Under the pieces are notes generated by a model. It made no database searches. It saw only the letters and a list, made by a program, of their open reading frames with translations, and was not told the DNA's origin. This document shows, piece by piece, positions 1-7,579 of a stretch of 64,000 nt of DNA (positions are counted from its first letter, which is position 1; every line of letters begins with the position of its first letter). This DNA is from Azospirillum soli (GTDB lineage Bacteria; Pseudomonadota; Alphaproteobacteria; Azospirillales; Azospirillaceae): contig NZ_JAGINQ010000001.1 in NCBI RefSeq assembly GCF_017876165.1, positions 248,001-312,000 of the forward strand, in the 5' to 3' direction. A program made the position numbers and the translations under genes.

Positions 1-1
1 C

Positions 2-880
2 ATCGAGAAGGCAGTCACCCCCGGCTGCCGCGTGCTGGAGATCGGCACCGGCGCCGGCCTGCTCGCCCTGATCGCCGCCCGCGCCGGTGCGGGCGAGGTC
101 CACACCTGCGAGCTGTCCGCCCCACTCGCCGCCGTCGCGCGCGGAGTCGTGGCGGACAACGGCTACGCCAACCGCGTCACCGTCCACCACAAGCGCTCCA
201 ACGAGCTGCGCGTCGGCGCCGACCTGCCCGACCGCGCGGATATTCTCGTCTCGGAAATCCTCGATTCCGGCCTGCTCGGCGAGGGGCACGCGCCCAGCGT
301 CCGCCACGCAGTGGCCGAACTGCTGAAGCCCGGCGCCACGGTCATCCCCGCCGCCGCGACGCTCTGGGCCGTTCCCATCGAAGCGCCGTCCCTGGCCGCG
401 ACCCACCCGATCCGCAGCGTCTGCGGCTTCGACCTGTCGCGGCTGGAGGCCTACCGCAACCCCGCCTACAGCGCCCTGTCGCTGACCGACCTGCCGCACC
501 GGCGGCTGGCCGAACCGGCCATGGTCGCCCGCTTCGACCTCGCCAACCCGCCGCTGCCCGGCCCGGTCGGCGACTGCACCTTCGCCATCGCCGCCCCGGG
601 CACCGTCCACGCCGTCGCCTTCTGGTACGACCTGCATCTGGACGCGGAGATCACCGTCTCCACCGGCCCGAAGGGCGAGTGCCGCCACTGGCTGCAAGCC
701 GTCCAGTTCCTCGACCGGACGGTGGACGTCACCCCCGGCGACACCCTTCCCGCCCGCATGCGCTACGTGGCCGGACGGCTGGTGGTGTCGATCACATCCC
801 CTCTCCCGCCCCCGGCGGGAGAGGGGGACTTTCAGCTCACTCCACGTCTTCGAACGGGTCGCCTTTCAGATTCGGGCTGA
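2..880 (+). CDS. PRMT7-like SAM-dependent methyltransferase, 5'-truncated
   Basis: Probable protein arginine methyltransferase relative, cut by the window edge. The frame is open from base 2 with no start, so the 292 visible residues lack the N-terminus. The SAM-binding motif VLEIGTGAGLL is at visible residues 11-21, followed by the acidic CEL. SEILDSGLLGEG resembles the double-glutamate hairpin of PRMT7-type enzymes. The last roughly 27 residues (from SPLPPPAGEG) are encoded by a palindromic intergenic repeat, which suggests the older stop was lost. The stop lies 44 bases inside the convergent rluC. The methyltransferase fold is clear, but the substrate is a guess; an L11-methyltransferase-type role is the main alternative. 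Confidence 0.75.
   Translation: MEKAVTPGCRVLEIGTGAGLLALIAARAGAGEVHTCELSAPLAAVARGVVADNGYANRVTVHHKRSNELRVGADLPDRADILVSEILDSGLLGEGHAPSVRHAVAELLKPGATVIPAAATLWAVPIEAPSLAATHPIRSVCGFDLSRLEAYRNPAYSALSLTDLPHRRLAEPAMVARFDLANPPLPGPVGDCTFAIAAPGTVHAVAFWYDLHLDAEITVSTGPKGECRHWLQAVQFLDRTVDVTPGDTLPARMRYVAGRLVVSITSPLPPPAGEGDFQLTPRLRTGRLSDSG
798..826. repeat. Palindromic repeat inside the methyltransferase 3' end
   Basis: A perfect 13-bp stem of the CCCTCTCCC / GGGAGAGGG type with a CCC loop. The same core recurs at 2938-2965 and, as longer elements, at 11875-12013, 34016-34146 and 61211-61330. Here it lies inside the methyltransferase reading frame and encodes PLPPPAGEG. It could act as a terminator for either convergent gene, though neither side has a clear U-tract. 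Confidence 0.8.
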
Positions 881-1859
881 AGCCCAGATACTTCCAGGTC
901 TTGACCATGTGATCAGGCAGCGGCGCCGTCACGTCGATGGTCCGCCCGCCGTCGCGCGGGTGCGGCAGGATCAGGCGGCGGGCGTGCAGGTGCAGCTTCT
1001 TCGGCACCTCCGCTCCGGGCAGGAAGGCGCCCTGCGCGCCGTACTTGCCGTCGCCCAGGATCGGCGTGCCGATGGCGTTCATGTGCACGCGCAGCTGGTG
1101 GGTGCGGCCGGTGCGCGGCCACATCGCCACGAAGGCCGCTTCCTTGCCCGCGTTCTCCAGCACGCTGAAATAGGTCAGCGCGCGCTTGCCGTCGTCGTCG
1201 TCGCCGGCCACCCGCTCGCCGCGCGGGCCGCCTTCCTTGGCCAGCGGAATGTCGATCTTGCCCTGATAGGGCTTCGGCACGCCGACGGTGGCGCCCCAGT
1301 AGATCTTGCGCACGTCGCGACCCCGGAACAGCTCCGTCAGCTTCGACGCCGCGAAGGTGTTCCGCGCCAGCAGCAGCACGCCCGAAGTGTCCTTGTCCAG
1401 CCGGTGCACCAGCTTCGGCCGCTCCGTCGCGTCGAACTTCAGCGCGTCCAGCATGGCGTCCAGATGCTTGCTCGTCCCCGTGCCGCCCTGCACCGCCAGC
1501 CCCGCCGGCTTGTCGATGGCGATCACGTCGGCGTCCTTGTAGAGCACCAGCGCCTGCAGCGCCGCGATGTCCTTGTCCGACATGGCCGGTTTCTTCGGCG
1601 CCGCGTGCGCCTTGGCCGACGGATCGGGCTTGGCCCAGTCGGCCAGCGGCGGGATGCGGATGGCCTGTCCGGCGGCGAGGCGCGTCGAGGTCTCCGCCCG
1701 CTTGCCGTCCACGCGGATCTGGCCGGTGCGCAGCAGCTTTTGCAGATAGCCGTGCCCGACGTCGGGGAAATGGCGCTTGAACCAGCGGTCGAGGCGGACG
1801 TCGGCCTCGTCGGACGCGACGGTCCGGGTTTCGACGGCGGCGGGCTTGGACTCACTCAT
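837..1859 (-). CDS. rluC: RluA-family 23S rRNA pseudouridine synthase
   Basis: Isomerises uridines in ribosomal RNA to pseudouridine. The protein has 340 residues. An S4-like RNA-binding region occupies roughly residues 20-80 (RLDRWFKRHF ... LLRTGQIRVDG). The catalytic domain carries the HRLDKDTSGVLLLARN motif with its nucleophilic aspartate, and RTGRTHQLRVH. The ATG is chosen because it overlaps the crcB stop (TGATG), which implies translational coupling; longer frames run into crcB. The S4 domain and the crcB neighbour fit RluC, but RluD-like specificity cannot be excluded from sequence alone. Confidence 0.88.
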   Translation of the reverse strand: MSESKPAAVETRTVASDEADVRLDRWFKRHFPDVGHGYLQKLLRTGQIRVDGKRAETSTRLAAGQAIRIPPLADWAKPDPSAKAHAAPKKPAMSDKDIAALQALVLYKDADVIAIDKPAGLAVQGGTGTSKHLDAMLDALKFDATERPKLVHRLDKDTSGVLLLARNTFAASKLTELFRGRDVRKIYWGATVGVPKPYQGKIDIPLAKEGGPRGERVAGDDDDGKRALTYFSVLENAGKEAAFVAMWPRTGRTHQLRVHMNAIGTPILGDGKYGAQGAFLPGAEVPKKLHLHARRLILPHPRDGGRTIDVTAPLPDHMVKTWKYLGFSPNLKGDPFEDVE

Positions 1860-2260
1860 CAGACGGACACCGAAACAAGAGAACGCACGGCCGCGAGGCC
1901 GGCAAAGAAGCCGACGATGGTCAACACCATCGAGGCCAGCACATACCCCGCCGCCGACAGCAGATCGTCCCGCGACACCAGGACGCCCACGTCGAGCGTG
2001 AACGAGGAAAACGTCGTGAACCCGCCCAGCACGCCCACCATCACCAGCGCGCGCAGCTCCGGCGAGGGCGACCACACCAGCGCGGCCAGCTCCGCCAGCG
2101 CGCCCATGGTGAAACAGCCGAGCGCGTTGACGATCAGTGTCCCATAGGGAAACTGCGTGCCGAGCCAGTGGCCGGCCGCCGTCATCACCAGATAGCGCGC
2201 CACCGACCCCACGGCGCCGCCGATGGCGACCGCGACGAGCGAGGCAGGGGATGCGATCAC
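1859..2260 (-). CDS. crcB: CrcB/Fluc fluoride channel
   Basis: Small membrane protein (133 residues) of the Fluc family, which works as a dual-topology dimer to export fluoride. Four hydrophobic helices are visible. Family signatures present are GGAVGSVARYL near the N-terminus, the NALGCF segment and the phenylalanine-rich GGFTTFSSFTLD motif that lines the pore. It starts at GTG, supported by GGAGG eight bases upstream. The stop overlaps the start of rluC by one base, so the two form an operon. I looked upstream for the conserved fluoride riboswitch core and did not find it, so regulation is unknown. Confidence 0.95.
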   Translation of the reverse strand: MIASPASLVAVAIGGAVGSVARYLVMTAAGHWLGTQFPYGTLIVNALGCFTMGALAELAALVWSPSPELRALVMVGVLGGFTTFSSFTLDVGVLVSRDDLLSAAGYVLASMVLTIVGFFAGLAAVRSLVSVSV

Positions 2261-2350
2261 GGGACCTCCGGAGGGAACAGGTTCGCGCCCGGATTAGAGC
2301 CAGAAATGCGGCGGCTTGTCACGCGTCGGGCACGCCCGGCCTTTGGCAAG

Positions 2351-2935
2351 ATGGCTGACATGCCGACCAGCACCCTCCCCGCGAACGCCACCCTCCTCCT
2401 GATCGACCTGCAACGGGCCATCGACGACCCGCGCTGGTCGGCCCTCGGCCCCCGCAACAACCCGCAGGCGGAGGCCAACGTCGCAGCCCTCTTGGCCGGC
2501 TGGCGCCGCACCGGCCGCCCGGTGATCCACGTCCGCCACGATTCGACGGAGCCGGATTCCACCTACCACCCCTACGGCGCCGGTCACGCCTTCAAGCCGG
2601 AGGCGCAGCCCGAACCCGGCGAGCGCGTGGTGCCCAAGACCACCAACAGCGCCTTCATCGGCACCGACCTGGACGTGTATTTGCGCGAACGCGGCGTCTG
2701 GGTCCTGGTGATCGCCGGCGTCATCACCAACAACAGCGTCGAGGCCACCGCCCGCATGGCCGGCAACCTGGGCTTCGACACCCGCGTGGTTGGCGACGCG
2801 ACCTTCACCTTCCCGAAAAAGGACTTTTCCGGCCGCCTGCGCACGGCGGAGGAGGTGCACGACCTGTCCCTCGCCAACCTCTCCGGCGAATACGCGACCA
2901 TCATGGACACTGCGTCGGCCCTGGCAGCGCTCTAA
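2351..2935 (+). CDS. Isochorismatase-fold cysteine hydrolase homologue lacking the Cys
   Basis: A 194-residue protein of the isochorismatase/cysteine hydrolase superfamily, which splits C-N or ether bonds in small metabolites. The first triad residue is visible in LLLIDLQRA (Asp) and the lysine in VPKTTNSAF. Where family members have T-x-x-C-V, this protein has TNNSVEATAR, so serine replaces the nucleophilic cysteine. It may be a non-canonical enzyme, an isochorismatase-like group without Cys, or a binding protein. ATG at 2351 or 2360 is possible. Its stop overlaps the stop of the convergent DUF429-like gene by four bases. Confidence 0.8.
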   Translation: MADMPTSTLPANATLLLIDLQRAIDDPRWSALGPRNNPQAEANVAALLAGWRRTGRPVIHVRHDSTEPDSTYHPYGAGHAFKPEAQPEPGERVVPKTTNSAFIGTDLDVYLRERGVWVLVIAGVITNNSVEATARMAGNLGFDTRVVGDATFTFPKKDFSGRLRTAEEVHDLSLANLSGEYATIMDTASALAAL

Positions 2936-3843
2936 CTCCCCTCGCCCGCCCCCGGCGGGAGAGGGAGAGGGGTTTGGTCCCCCACCCCGAAGATCCACCC
3001 TTCCTGCCGCCGCGCCCGCGCGTCCATGACCGGCGGAGACCATACCTCGGGCCGTCCCGCCAGCCAACGCATCCCCGCTGCCGACACCAACGCGTCCGCG
3101 TCGTGGTCCGTCACCGCCCCAGCCAGCCCCACCGGCCGCGAGCCCAGGAAGGCCAGCGCCGCGTCCACGTCCGCCGCATCGCGGATCTTCCGCAGCCCGA
3201 ACCCCGCCCGTTTCAGGAACAGGCGCGGGTAGATCTCGCAGAACACCGTCCTGTCCGGCGCCGCCGCCTCGAACGGCCACACCGCCACCCGCTCCGGCGC
3301 CGCACGCCTCAGCGCTCGCAGCATGCGCATGCCGGCCAGCGCTCCCTTCCCCACCTGCTTGGAGCCAATCAGCTTGTAGGGGCTCTGCGGGCTGCCGTAG
3401 CCGTCCGTCCGGCACACCCGTTCAGCCAATCGGTGCGGATCCCTGTACCAGTCCGGCTGAAGCCCCGACCGCCAGAAATCCGTCCCATAGTCGGGATGCT
3501 CGGCGAAGGCGCCGCCCGCGAAATCCGACTCTCCGCCCGCCACCGCCTCCACCCGGTCCCAGAGGTCGAACACGGTGGCCGTCTCCGGATCGGTGAAATA
3601 CCGCCCGGCCACGACGAAGGGCAACGAGAAGGCGCAGTCGATCCCGACCAGCGCCGGCCCCCGTTCCAGCGACGCCAGAAGCCAGTCGAACACCGCCGTC
3701 CGCGACCACCAGCCGCCGGGCGGCTCCACGATCCGGGGCGGAGCGTCCCCCACCGCGCACTCGGCCACCGCGACGCCCGCGTAGCGCTTGCCGCGCGCGC
3801 CCGACCAGTCGATGGCGACGAAGCGGGGGAAGTCCGGCACCAT
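2932..3843 (-). CDS. DUF429-like conserved protein
   Basis: A 303-residue soluble protein of unknown function that resembles DUF429 proteins. These are predicted to have an RNase H-like fold and possible nuclease activity. The N-terminal VAIDWSGARGKRYAGVAV and ALVGIDCAFSLPF provide the acidic strand ends expected of that fold. VTDHDADALVSAAGMRWLAG near the C-terminus supplies further conserved acids. ATG 3843 was chosen because the longer frame adds low-complexity sequence. The final residues (PLPLPPGAGEGS) are translated from a palindromic repeat, as in the methyltransferase at the left edge. The family assignment is moderate and the activity unproven. Confidence 0.65.
   Translation of the reverse strand: MVPDFPRFVAIDWSGARGKRYAGVAVAECAVGDAPPRIVEPPGGWWSRTAVFDWLLASLERGPALVGIDCAFSLPFVVAGRYFTDPETATVFDLWDRVEAVAGGESDFAGGAFAEHPDYGTDFWRSGLQPDWYRDPHRLAERVCRTDGYGSPQSPYKLIGSKQVGKGALAGMRMLRALRRAAPERVAVWPFEAAAPDRTVFCEIYPRLFLKRAGFGLRKIRDAADVDAALAFLGSRPVGLAGAVTDHDADALVSAAGMRWLAGRPEVWSPPVMDARARRQEGWIFGVGDQTPLPLPPGAGEGS
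2938..2965. repeat. Palindromic repeat at a convergent gene junction
   Basis: A near-perfect hairpin (12-bp stem, one mismatch, CCC loop) of the same family as 798-826. It starts three bases after the stop of the isochorismatase-like gene and encodes the C-terminal tail of the DUF429-like protein on the other strand. Confidence 0.8.
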
Positions 3844-3910
3844 GGTCACTTGGAGATGCCGCGCAGGTTGGCTACGCTCCGTCCAACCGTCTGCCTGCGA
3901 AGGATCCATC

Positions 3911-4540
3911 ATGCGCCGCGTTCTGCTTCCCATCCTCTGCGCAGGAACGGTGACCGCCTGCACCCAGACCTTTGTCCTGCCCTACGACGCCGCGACCACG
4001 GCGCGCGCCTCCGGCCGCGTGGCGGTGCTCCCGTTCGACTACCACGCCCCGAAGGGCGTCGCGCCGTACCAGATCCTGAACACCGCGCCGGCCGTTCGCA
4101 ACGCCTCGATTCAGCGGCCGGTGGATCATTTCGTCGCCGACGCGGTCCGGCAGGAGTTGCTGAAGGCCGGTGTCACGGCGTCGAAGGGCTATCCCGCGAC
4201 CGGCCGGAGTTGCATGCTCCAGGGCACGGTGAAGACGCTCCAGGTCAGCCCCATCGAACACGGCACCGCCTATGAGAGCGTCATCCGCTACGTCCTCGCG
4301 GACGCCAACAACCGCTCCATTCACGACACCACCAAGGCCGTACGCTTCGCCGACGTCCCCACGGATGCGGAAATCGCGGCTTACAAGGCCAGAGCCGCCG
4401 TCGCCCCGACCGCTCCCCAGGCGGACATTACACACCACGTCGCCTCCGAACAGCTGTCGAAGGTCCTGTCGGACAACATCGGGCAGCTCATTCGGGACGA
4501 GGATTTCCTCTACGCCATCGCCCGCTCCTGCCGGTTCTAA
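3911..4540 (+). CDS. Predicted outer-membrane lipoprotein
   Basis: A 209-residue exported protein of unknown function. The N-terminus is a lipoprotein signal peptide (MRRVLLPILCAGTVTAC) with cysteine 17 as the lipidation site. The mature part starts with a strand-rich segment (GRVAVLPFDYHAP) typical of small envelope proteins. Near the end are DNIGQLIRDEDFLYAIARSC and a second cysteine. The start is the ATG directly before the signal peptide. The stop TAA lies within the left hairpin of a multi-hairpin repeat shared with the convergent rarA. It resembles trafficking or assembly lipoproteins in layout, but I do not recognise a named family. Confidence 0.75.
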   Translation: MRRVLLPILCAGTVTACTQTFVLPYDAATTARASGRVAVLPFDYHAPKGVAPYQILNTAPAVRNASIQRPVDHFVADAVRQELLKAGVTASKGYPATGRSCMLQGTVKTLQVSPIEHGTAYESVIRYVLADANNRSIHDTTKAVRFADVPTDAEIAAYKARAAVAPTAPQADITHHVASEQLSKVLSDNIGQLIRDEDFLYAIARSCRF

Positions 4541-4712
4541 AGCGAATTTGCATTCGCTTTAGATTCACATGGCCTCATTCGCCGGCTCTCAGCGGATGCT
4601 GTGGCATCCGCCTGCCTCTCGCGGGAACTGCGTTCCCGCGAGAGGCCGGGCTTCGGACGCATGGGCGTCCGGGACCGCCGTCGCGGTCCAGAGCGGATCA
4701 AAACCCGCTCTA
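4537..4712. repeat. Multi-hairpin repeat spanning two convergent stops (family 2, copy 1)
   Basis: It begins with an 11-bp perfect hairpin (CTAAAGCGAAT, loop TTGC) overlapping the lipoprotein stop. Further hairpins follow, including one around GCGGGAAC...GTTCCCGC and GGACCGCC...GCGGTCC. It ends in an imperfect AGAGCGG...CCGCTCT hairpin overlapping the rarA stop. A second copy lies at 37757-37872 in the opposite orientation, with the ends conserved and the middle different. Its position suggests a bidirectional terminator or a mobile palindromic unit. Confidence 0.8.
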
Positions 4713-6032
4713 ACCCTCCGACCCGTTCTCCCGCCGCTCGCGCAGCCGCGCCCAATAGTCTAGCCGCTTGCGGATATCCCGCTCGAAACCGCGCTCGACC
4801 GGCTGGTAGAACGCACGCCGGGCCATGCCCTCCGGGAAATAGTTCTGGCCCGAGAAGCCATCCGCCGTGTCGTGGTCGTACTCGTAGCCCTTGCCATAGC
4901 CGATCTGCTTCATCAGCTTGGTCGGCGCGTTCAGTATGTGCTTGGGCGGCATCAGCGAGCCGGTTTCCTTCGCCGCGCGCACCGCGCTCTTATACGCCGT
5001 ATAGGCCGCGTTCGACTTCGGCGCCGTGCCCAGATAGATGACCAGCTGCGCGATGGCCAGTTCGCCTTCCGGGCTGCCCAGCCGCTCGTAGGCCTCCCAC
5101 GCCGCCGTGGCTTGGGTCAGCGCGTTGGGGTCGGCCATCCCGATGTCCTCAACCGCGAAGCGCGTCAGCCGCCGCGCGATGTAGCGTGGGTCCTCGCCGC
5201 CCTCCAGCATGCGGGCATACCAGTACAGCGCCGCGTCCGTGTCCGACCCGCGCAGCGACTTGTGCAGCGCGCTGATGAGGTTGTAGTGCCCCTCCTGCGC
5301 CTTGTCGTAGATCGGCGCCCGGCGCTGGATCGTCGTCGCCAGCCCGTTGTTGTCCAGCACGGTGCCTTCTGGAAGCGCGAACAGCTCCTCGCACAGGTTC
5401 AGGCAAAAGCGGCCATCGCCGTCCGCCATCGCCTTCAGCGCGGCGCGTGCGTCGGCGTCCACCGGCAGGGGGCGTCCCATCTCCGCCTCCGCGCGCGCCA
5501 GCAGCTTTTCCAGCGCCGCGTCGTCCAGCCGGTTCAGCACGAACACCTGGGCGCGCGACAGCAACGCCGCGTTCAGCTCAAAGGACGGATTCTCGGTGGT
5601 CGCACCCACCAGCGTGACCGTCCCGTCCTCCACATAGGGCAGGAAGCCGTCCTGCTGGGACCGGTTGAAGCGGTGGATCTCGTCGATGAACAGCAGCGTG
5701 CCCTGACCCGCCGCGCGCCGCGCCTTGGCGGCGTCGAACACCTTGCGCAGGTCGGCCACGCCGGAGAAGACCGCCGACAGCGGCTCGAAATGCAGGTCGG
5801 TCGATTGCGCCAGCAGCCGCGCGATGGTCGTCTTGCCGCAGCCCGGCGGCCCCCACAGGATCATGGAGGCCAGCCGCCGCGCCGCCACCATGCGGCCCAG
5901 CGGGCCGTCGGGCTTCAGCAGATGCTCCTGCCCGACGACCTCGTCCAGGGTGCGCGGGCGCAGCCGGTCGGCCAGCGGACGCGGCGCGCCCGCCTCGAAC
6001 AGCCCGCCGCCGGTGTCCCCGCGCCTGCTCAT
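4710..6032 (-). CDS. rarA: Replication-associated recombination protein A (MgsA)
   Basis: AAA+ ATPase that acts with single-strand binding protein at stalled replication forks. The 440 residues match the family length. Motifs seen are LRPRTLDEVVGQEHLL at the N-terminus, Walker A GPPGCGKTTIARLL, Walker B FIDEIHRFNRSQQDGFLP, and sensor 1 GATTENPSFELN. The tetramerisation region carries DPRYIARRLTRFAVEDIGMADP and LGTAPKSNAAYTA. The start is the ATG one base after the stop of the upstream Cys-rich lipoprotein gene. Its TAG stop falls in the terminal hairpin of the repeat at 4537-4712. Confidence 0.95.
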   Translation of the reverse strand: MSRRGDTGGGLFEAGAPRPLADRLRPRTLDEVVGQEHLLKPDGPLGRMVAARRLASMILWGPPGCGKTTIARLLAQSTDLHFEPLSAVFSGVADLRKVFDAAKARRAAGQGTLLFIDEIHRFNRSQQDGFLPYVEDGTVTLVGATTENPSFELNAALLSRAQVFVLNRLDDAALEKLLARAEAEMGRPLPVDADARAALKAMADGDGRFCLNLCEELFALPEGTVLDNNGLATTIQRRAPIYDKAQEGHYNLISALHKSLRGSDTDAALYWYARMLEGGEDPRYIARRLTRFAVEDIGMADPNALTQATAAWEAYERLGSPEGELAIAQLVIYLGTAPKSNAAYTAYKSAVRAAKETGSLMPPKHILNAPTKLMKQIGYGKGYEYDHDTADGFSGQNYFPEGMARRAFYQPVERGFERDIRKRLDYWARLRERRENGSEG

Positions 6033-6033
6033 G

Positions 6034-6429
6034 TCAGCGAACCGCGGCCCCGCAGCGCTGATAGCATTGGCGCAGCGAATACTGGCAGTTGTCGGTCGGC
6101 GTGAAGGGCGCCAGCCGGTCTGGACGCTCGGCACCGCTCTGCGAACGGGCGGCGACCGAATCCATGCAGGAATTGTTGCTGCGCTCGCACTGCGCCCGGC
6201 ACGAGTCGCCGCCATCCACCCCGCCATTCAGACGCAGCGACTGGTCGTCGGTGCCCTGATTGGGGGCCGGCGTGGCGCGCGGGGCGGGAGCCGGCGTGGC
6301 CGGGGCGGCGGTCGTAGCGGGACTGCCGGCGACCGGGCCGGAACGCCGCGCCGGCGCGTCCGAACAGGCGGACAGCGCGACCAGGGCAAGGGCCAGCATC
6401 GGCCCCAGAATGGTGATCGGACGGAACAT
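6034..6429 (-). CDS. Small cysteine-rich lipoprotein
   Basis: Unknown exported protein of 131 residues. A hydrophobic N-terminus (PMLALALVALSAC) ends in a good lipobox. An Ala/Pro/Thr-rich linker of about 45 residues follows. The C-terminal 60 residues carry seven cysteines in two similar clusters, CRAQCERSNNSCMDS and CQYSLRQCYQRC, spaced as if disulphide-bonded in the periplasm. The start at MFRPIT has GGGAG about twelve bases upstream; an alternative ATG lies 18 bases further out. It is one base from rarA on the same strand, so the two are probably co-transcribed. No family recognised. Confidence 0.65.
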   Translation of the reverse strand: MFRPITILGPMLALALVALSACSDAPARRSGPVAGSPATTAAPATPAPAPRATPAPNQGTDDQSLRLNGGVDGGDSCRAQCERSNNSCMDSVAARSQSGAERPDRLAPFTPTDNCQYSLRQCYQRCGAAVR

Positions 6430-6541
6430 CTCGGCTACGGCTCCCATTGTTCTTGCGAGGCCATTGTTCTTGTCGGGAAGGTCCGCGCTGGACCCCCACG
6501 GGTTCGGGCCCCAATATGCCGGGAACGCCAGTGATAAGGGA

Positions 6542-6814
6542 ATGACCCAAATGAACCCCAACAGCGGAGGACAGCCTCCACGCCGTCGTAGCTCGATCGC
6601 GATTTTCGCGGCGTTGCTGGTCGGCGGACTGCTGCTCCTCGTCGTCCGCATGCTCTCCGTGCCGACGGTCAGCCTCGGCGAAGTCATTCTGCCGCTTCTG
6701 GCCGGCGTCGGCATGGCCGCCGCCATCGCCGTGATCGTCATGCGCGACCGGCGCGAGCGCAACGCCCTGCCCCCGTCGCAGCGCGACACGCAAGATCGTG
6801 GGATGCCGCGCTAA
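6542..6814 (+). CDS. Small two-helix membrane protein
   Basis: A 90-residue protein of unknown function. After a short polar, arginine-rich N-terminus (GGQPPRRRSS) come two predicted membrane helices, IAIFAALLVGGLLLLVVRML and an Ala/Gly/Val-rich segment ending in AAAIAVIVM. A basic tail, RDRRERN, follows. Charge distribution suggests both termini in the cytoplasm. Codon bias matches neighbouring genes, which supports it being real. It stands alone between a divergent lipoprotein gene and a convergent YqaA-type gene. No homologous family recognised. Confidence 0.6.
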   Translation: MTQMNPNSGGQPPRRRSSIAIFAALLVGGLLLLVVRMLSVPTVSLGEVILPLLAGVGMAAAIAVIVMRDRRERNALPPSQRDTQDRGMPR

Positions 6815-6857
6815 GCGCGGCAGGTCCGGGGCATGCCGCGTCAGCGCGGCATTTCCC

Positions 6858-7436
6858 TCACACGAACTTGAAGCTCAGCAGACCCCCGATGACGATCACC
6901 AGCAGCACGGTGGTCACCAGCATCAGCCGCTTCTCGATGATGTCGCGCACCTGCGGCCCGTAGAAGTGCAGCAGGATCGCGATCATGTAGAATCGCGAGA
7001 ACCGCGCGACGATCGAGCATAGGATGAACACCGTCAGGTCCAGATGGGCGAATCCGGCGGTGATCGTCAGCAGCTTGTAGGGGATCGGCGTGACGCCCTT
7101 CAGGATCAGGAACCAGGGGCCGAACTCGGCGAACATGTCCTGGAAGCGCTGGAACGAATCCTGGGCGTTGTAGAAATCGATGATCAGCCGGCCGACGCTC
7201 TCGAACAGGTAGAAGCCGACCGCATATCCGAACAGCCCGCCGATCAGCGACGCCAGCGCGCAAATGTTGGTGTAGCGCCAGAGCTTCTTCGGCTCCGACA
7301 GGCACATCGGCACCAGCATGATGTCCGGCGGCAGCGGAAAGAAGGAGCTTTCCGCGAAGGACACCCCAGCCATCCACCACACGGCGTCCTTGCGTGCGGA
7401 GAGCTGCAGAATGCGATTGTAGAGAGGTTTCAGCAT
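6858..7436 (-). CDS. YqaA/DedA-family (VTT-like) membrane protein
   Basis: Inner-membrane protein of 192 residues in the SNARE-associated/DedA-like group, some members of which act in lipid scrambling and membrane homeostasis. Features seen are the N-terminal FAESSFFPLPPDIMLVPM with its acidic residue and prolines, the glycine-rich helix SLIGGLFGYAVGFYLFE, and the re-entrant motif FLILKGVTPIPYKLLTITAGF. Two C-terminal helices follow. ATG 7436 is preferred; a longer frame adds arginine-rich sequence with no ribosome site. It is the next gene after rplQ on the minus strand but is separated from it by a terminator, so it is probably transcribed on its own. Confidence 0.85.
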   Translation of the reverse strand: MLKPLYNRILQLSARKDAVWWMAGVSFAESSFFPLPPDIMLVPMCLSEPKKLWRYTNICALASLIGGLFGYAVGFYLFESVGRLIIDFYNAQDSFQRFQDMFAEFGPWFLILKGVTPIPYKLLTITAGFAHLDLTVFILCSIVARFSRFYMIAILLHFYGPQVRDIIEKRLMLVTTVLLVIVIGGLLSFKFV

Positions 7437-7481
7437 ACCGCGCGCGCGGCGCTCCCCCGGAAGTGAAGGCTCCAGAAACCG

Positions 7482-7517
7482 AAAACCCTCCCTCCGGGGA
7501 TGAACCCGGAGGGAGGG
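7482..7517 (-). terminator. Intrinsic terminator of the rpsM-rpsK-rpoA-rplQ operon
   Basis: A perfect 13-bp GC-rich stem (CCCTCCCTCCGGG) with a six-base loop, followed on the minus strand by TTTTC. It sits about 60 bases downstream of the rplQ stop. Confidence 0.9.
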
Positions 7518-7579
7518 CCGGTCAGGCACCTATATCGGTTGCCGAAGCCGTGATGGCAACGACACCGATGGGGCTAAAT

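Noticed and set aside
2261-2350. Possible fluoride riboswitch before crcB
   Set aside because: The conserved GGNGAUGG start and the pseudoknot-forming parts are not present in the 90 bases upstream.
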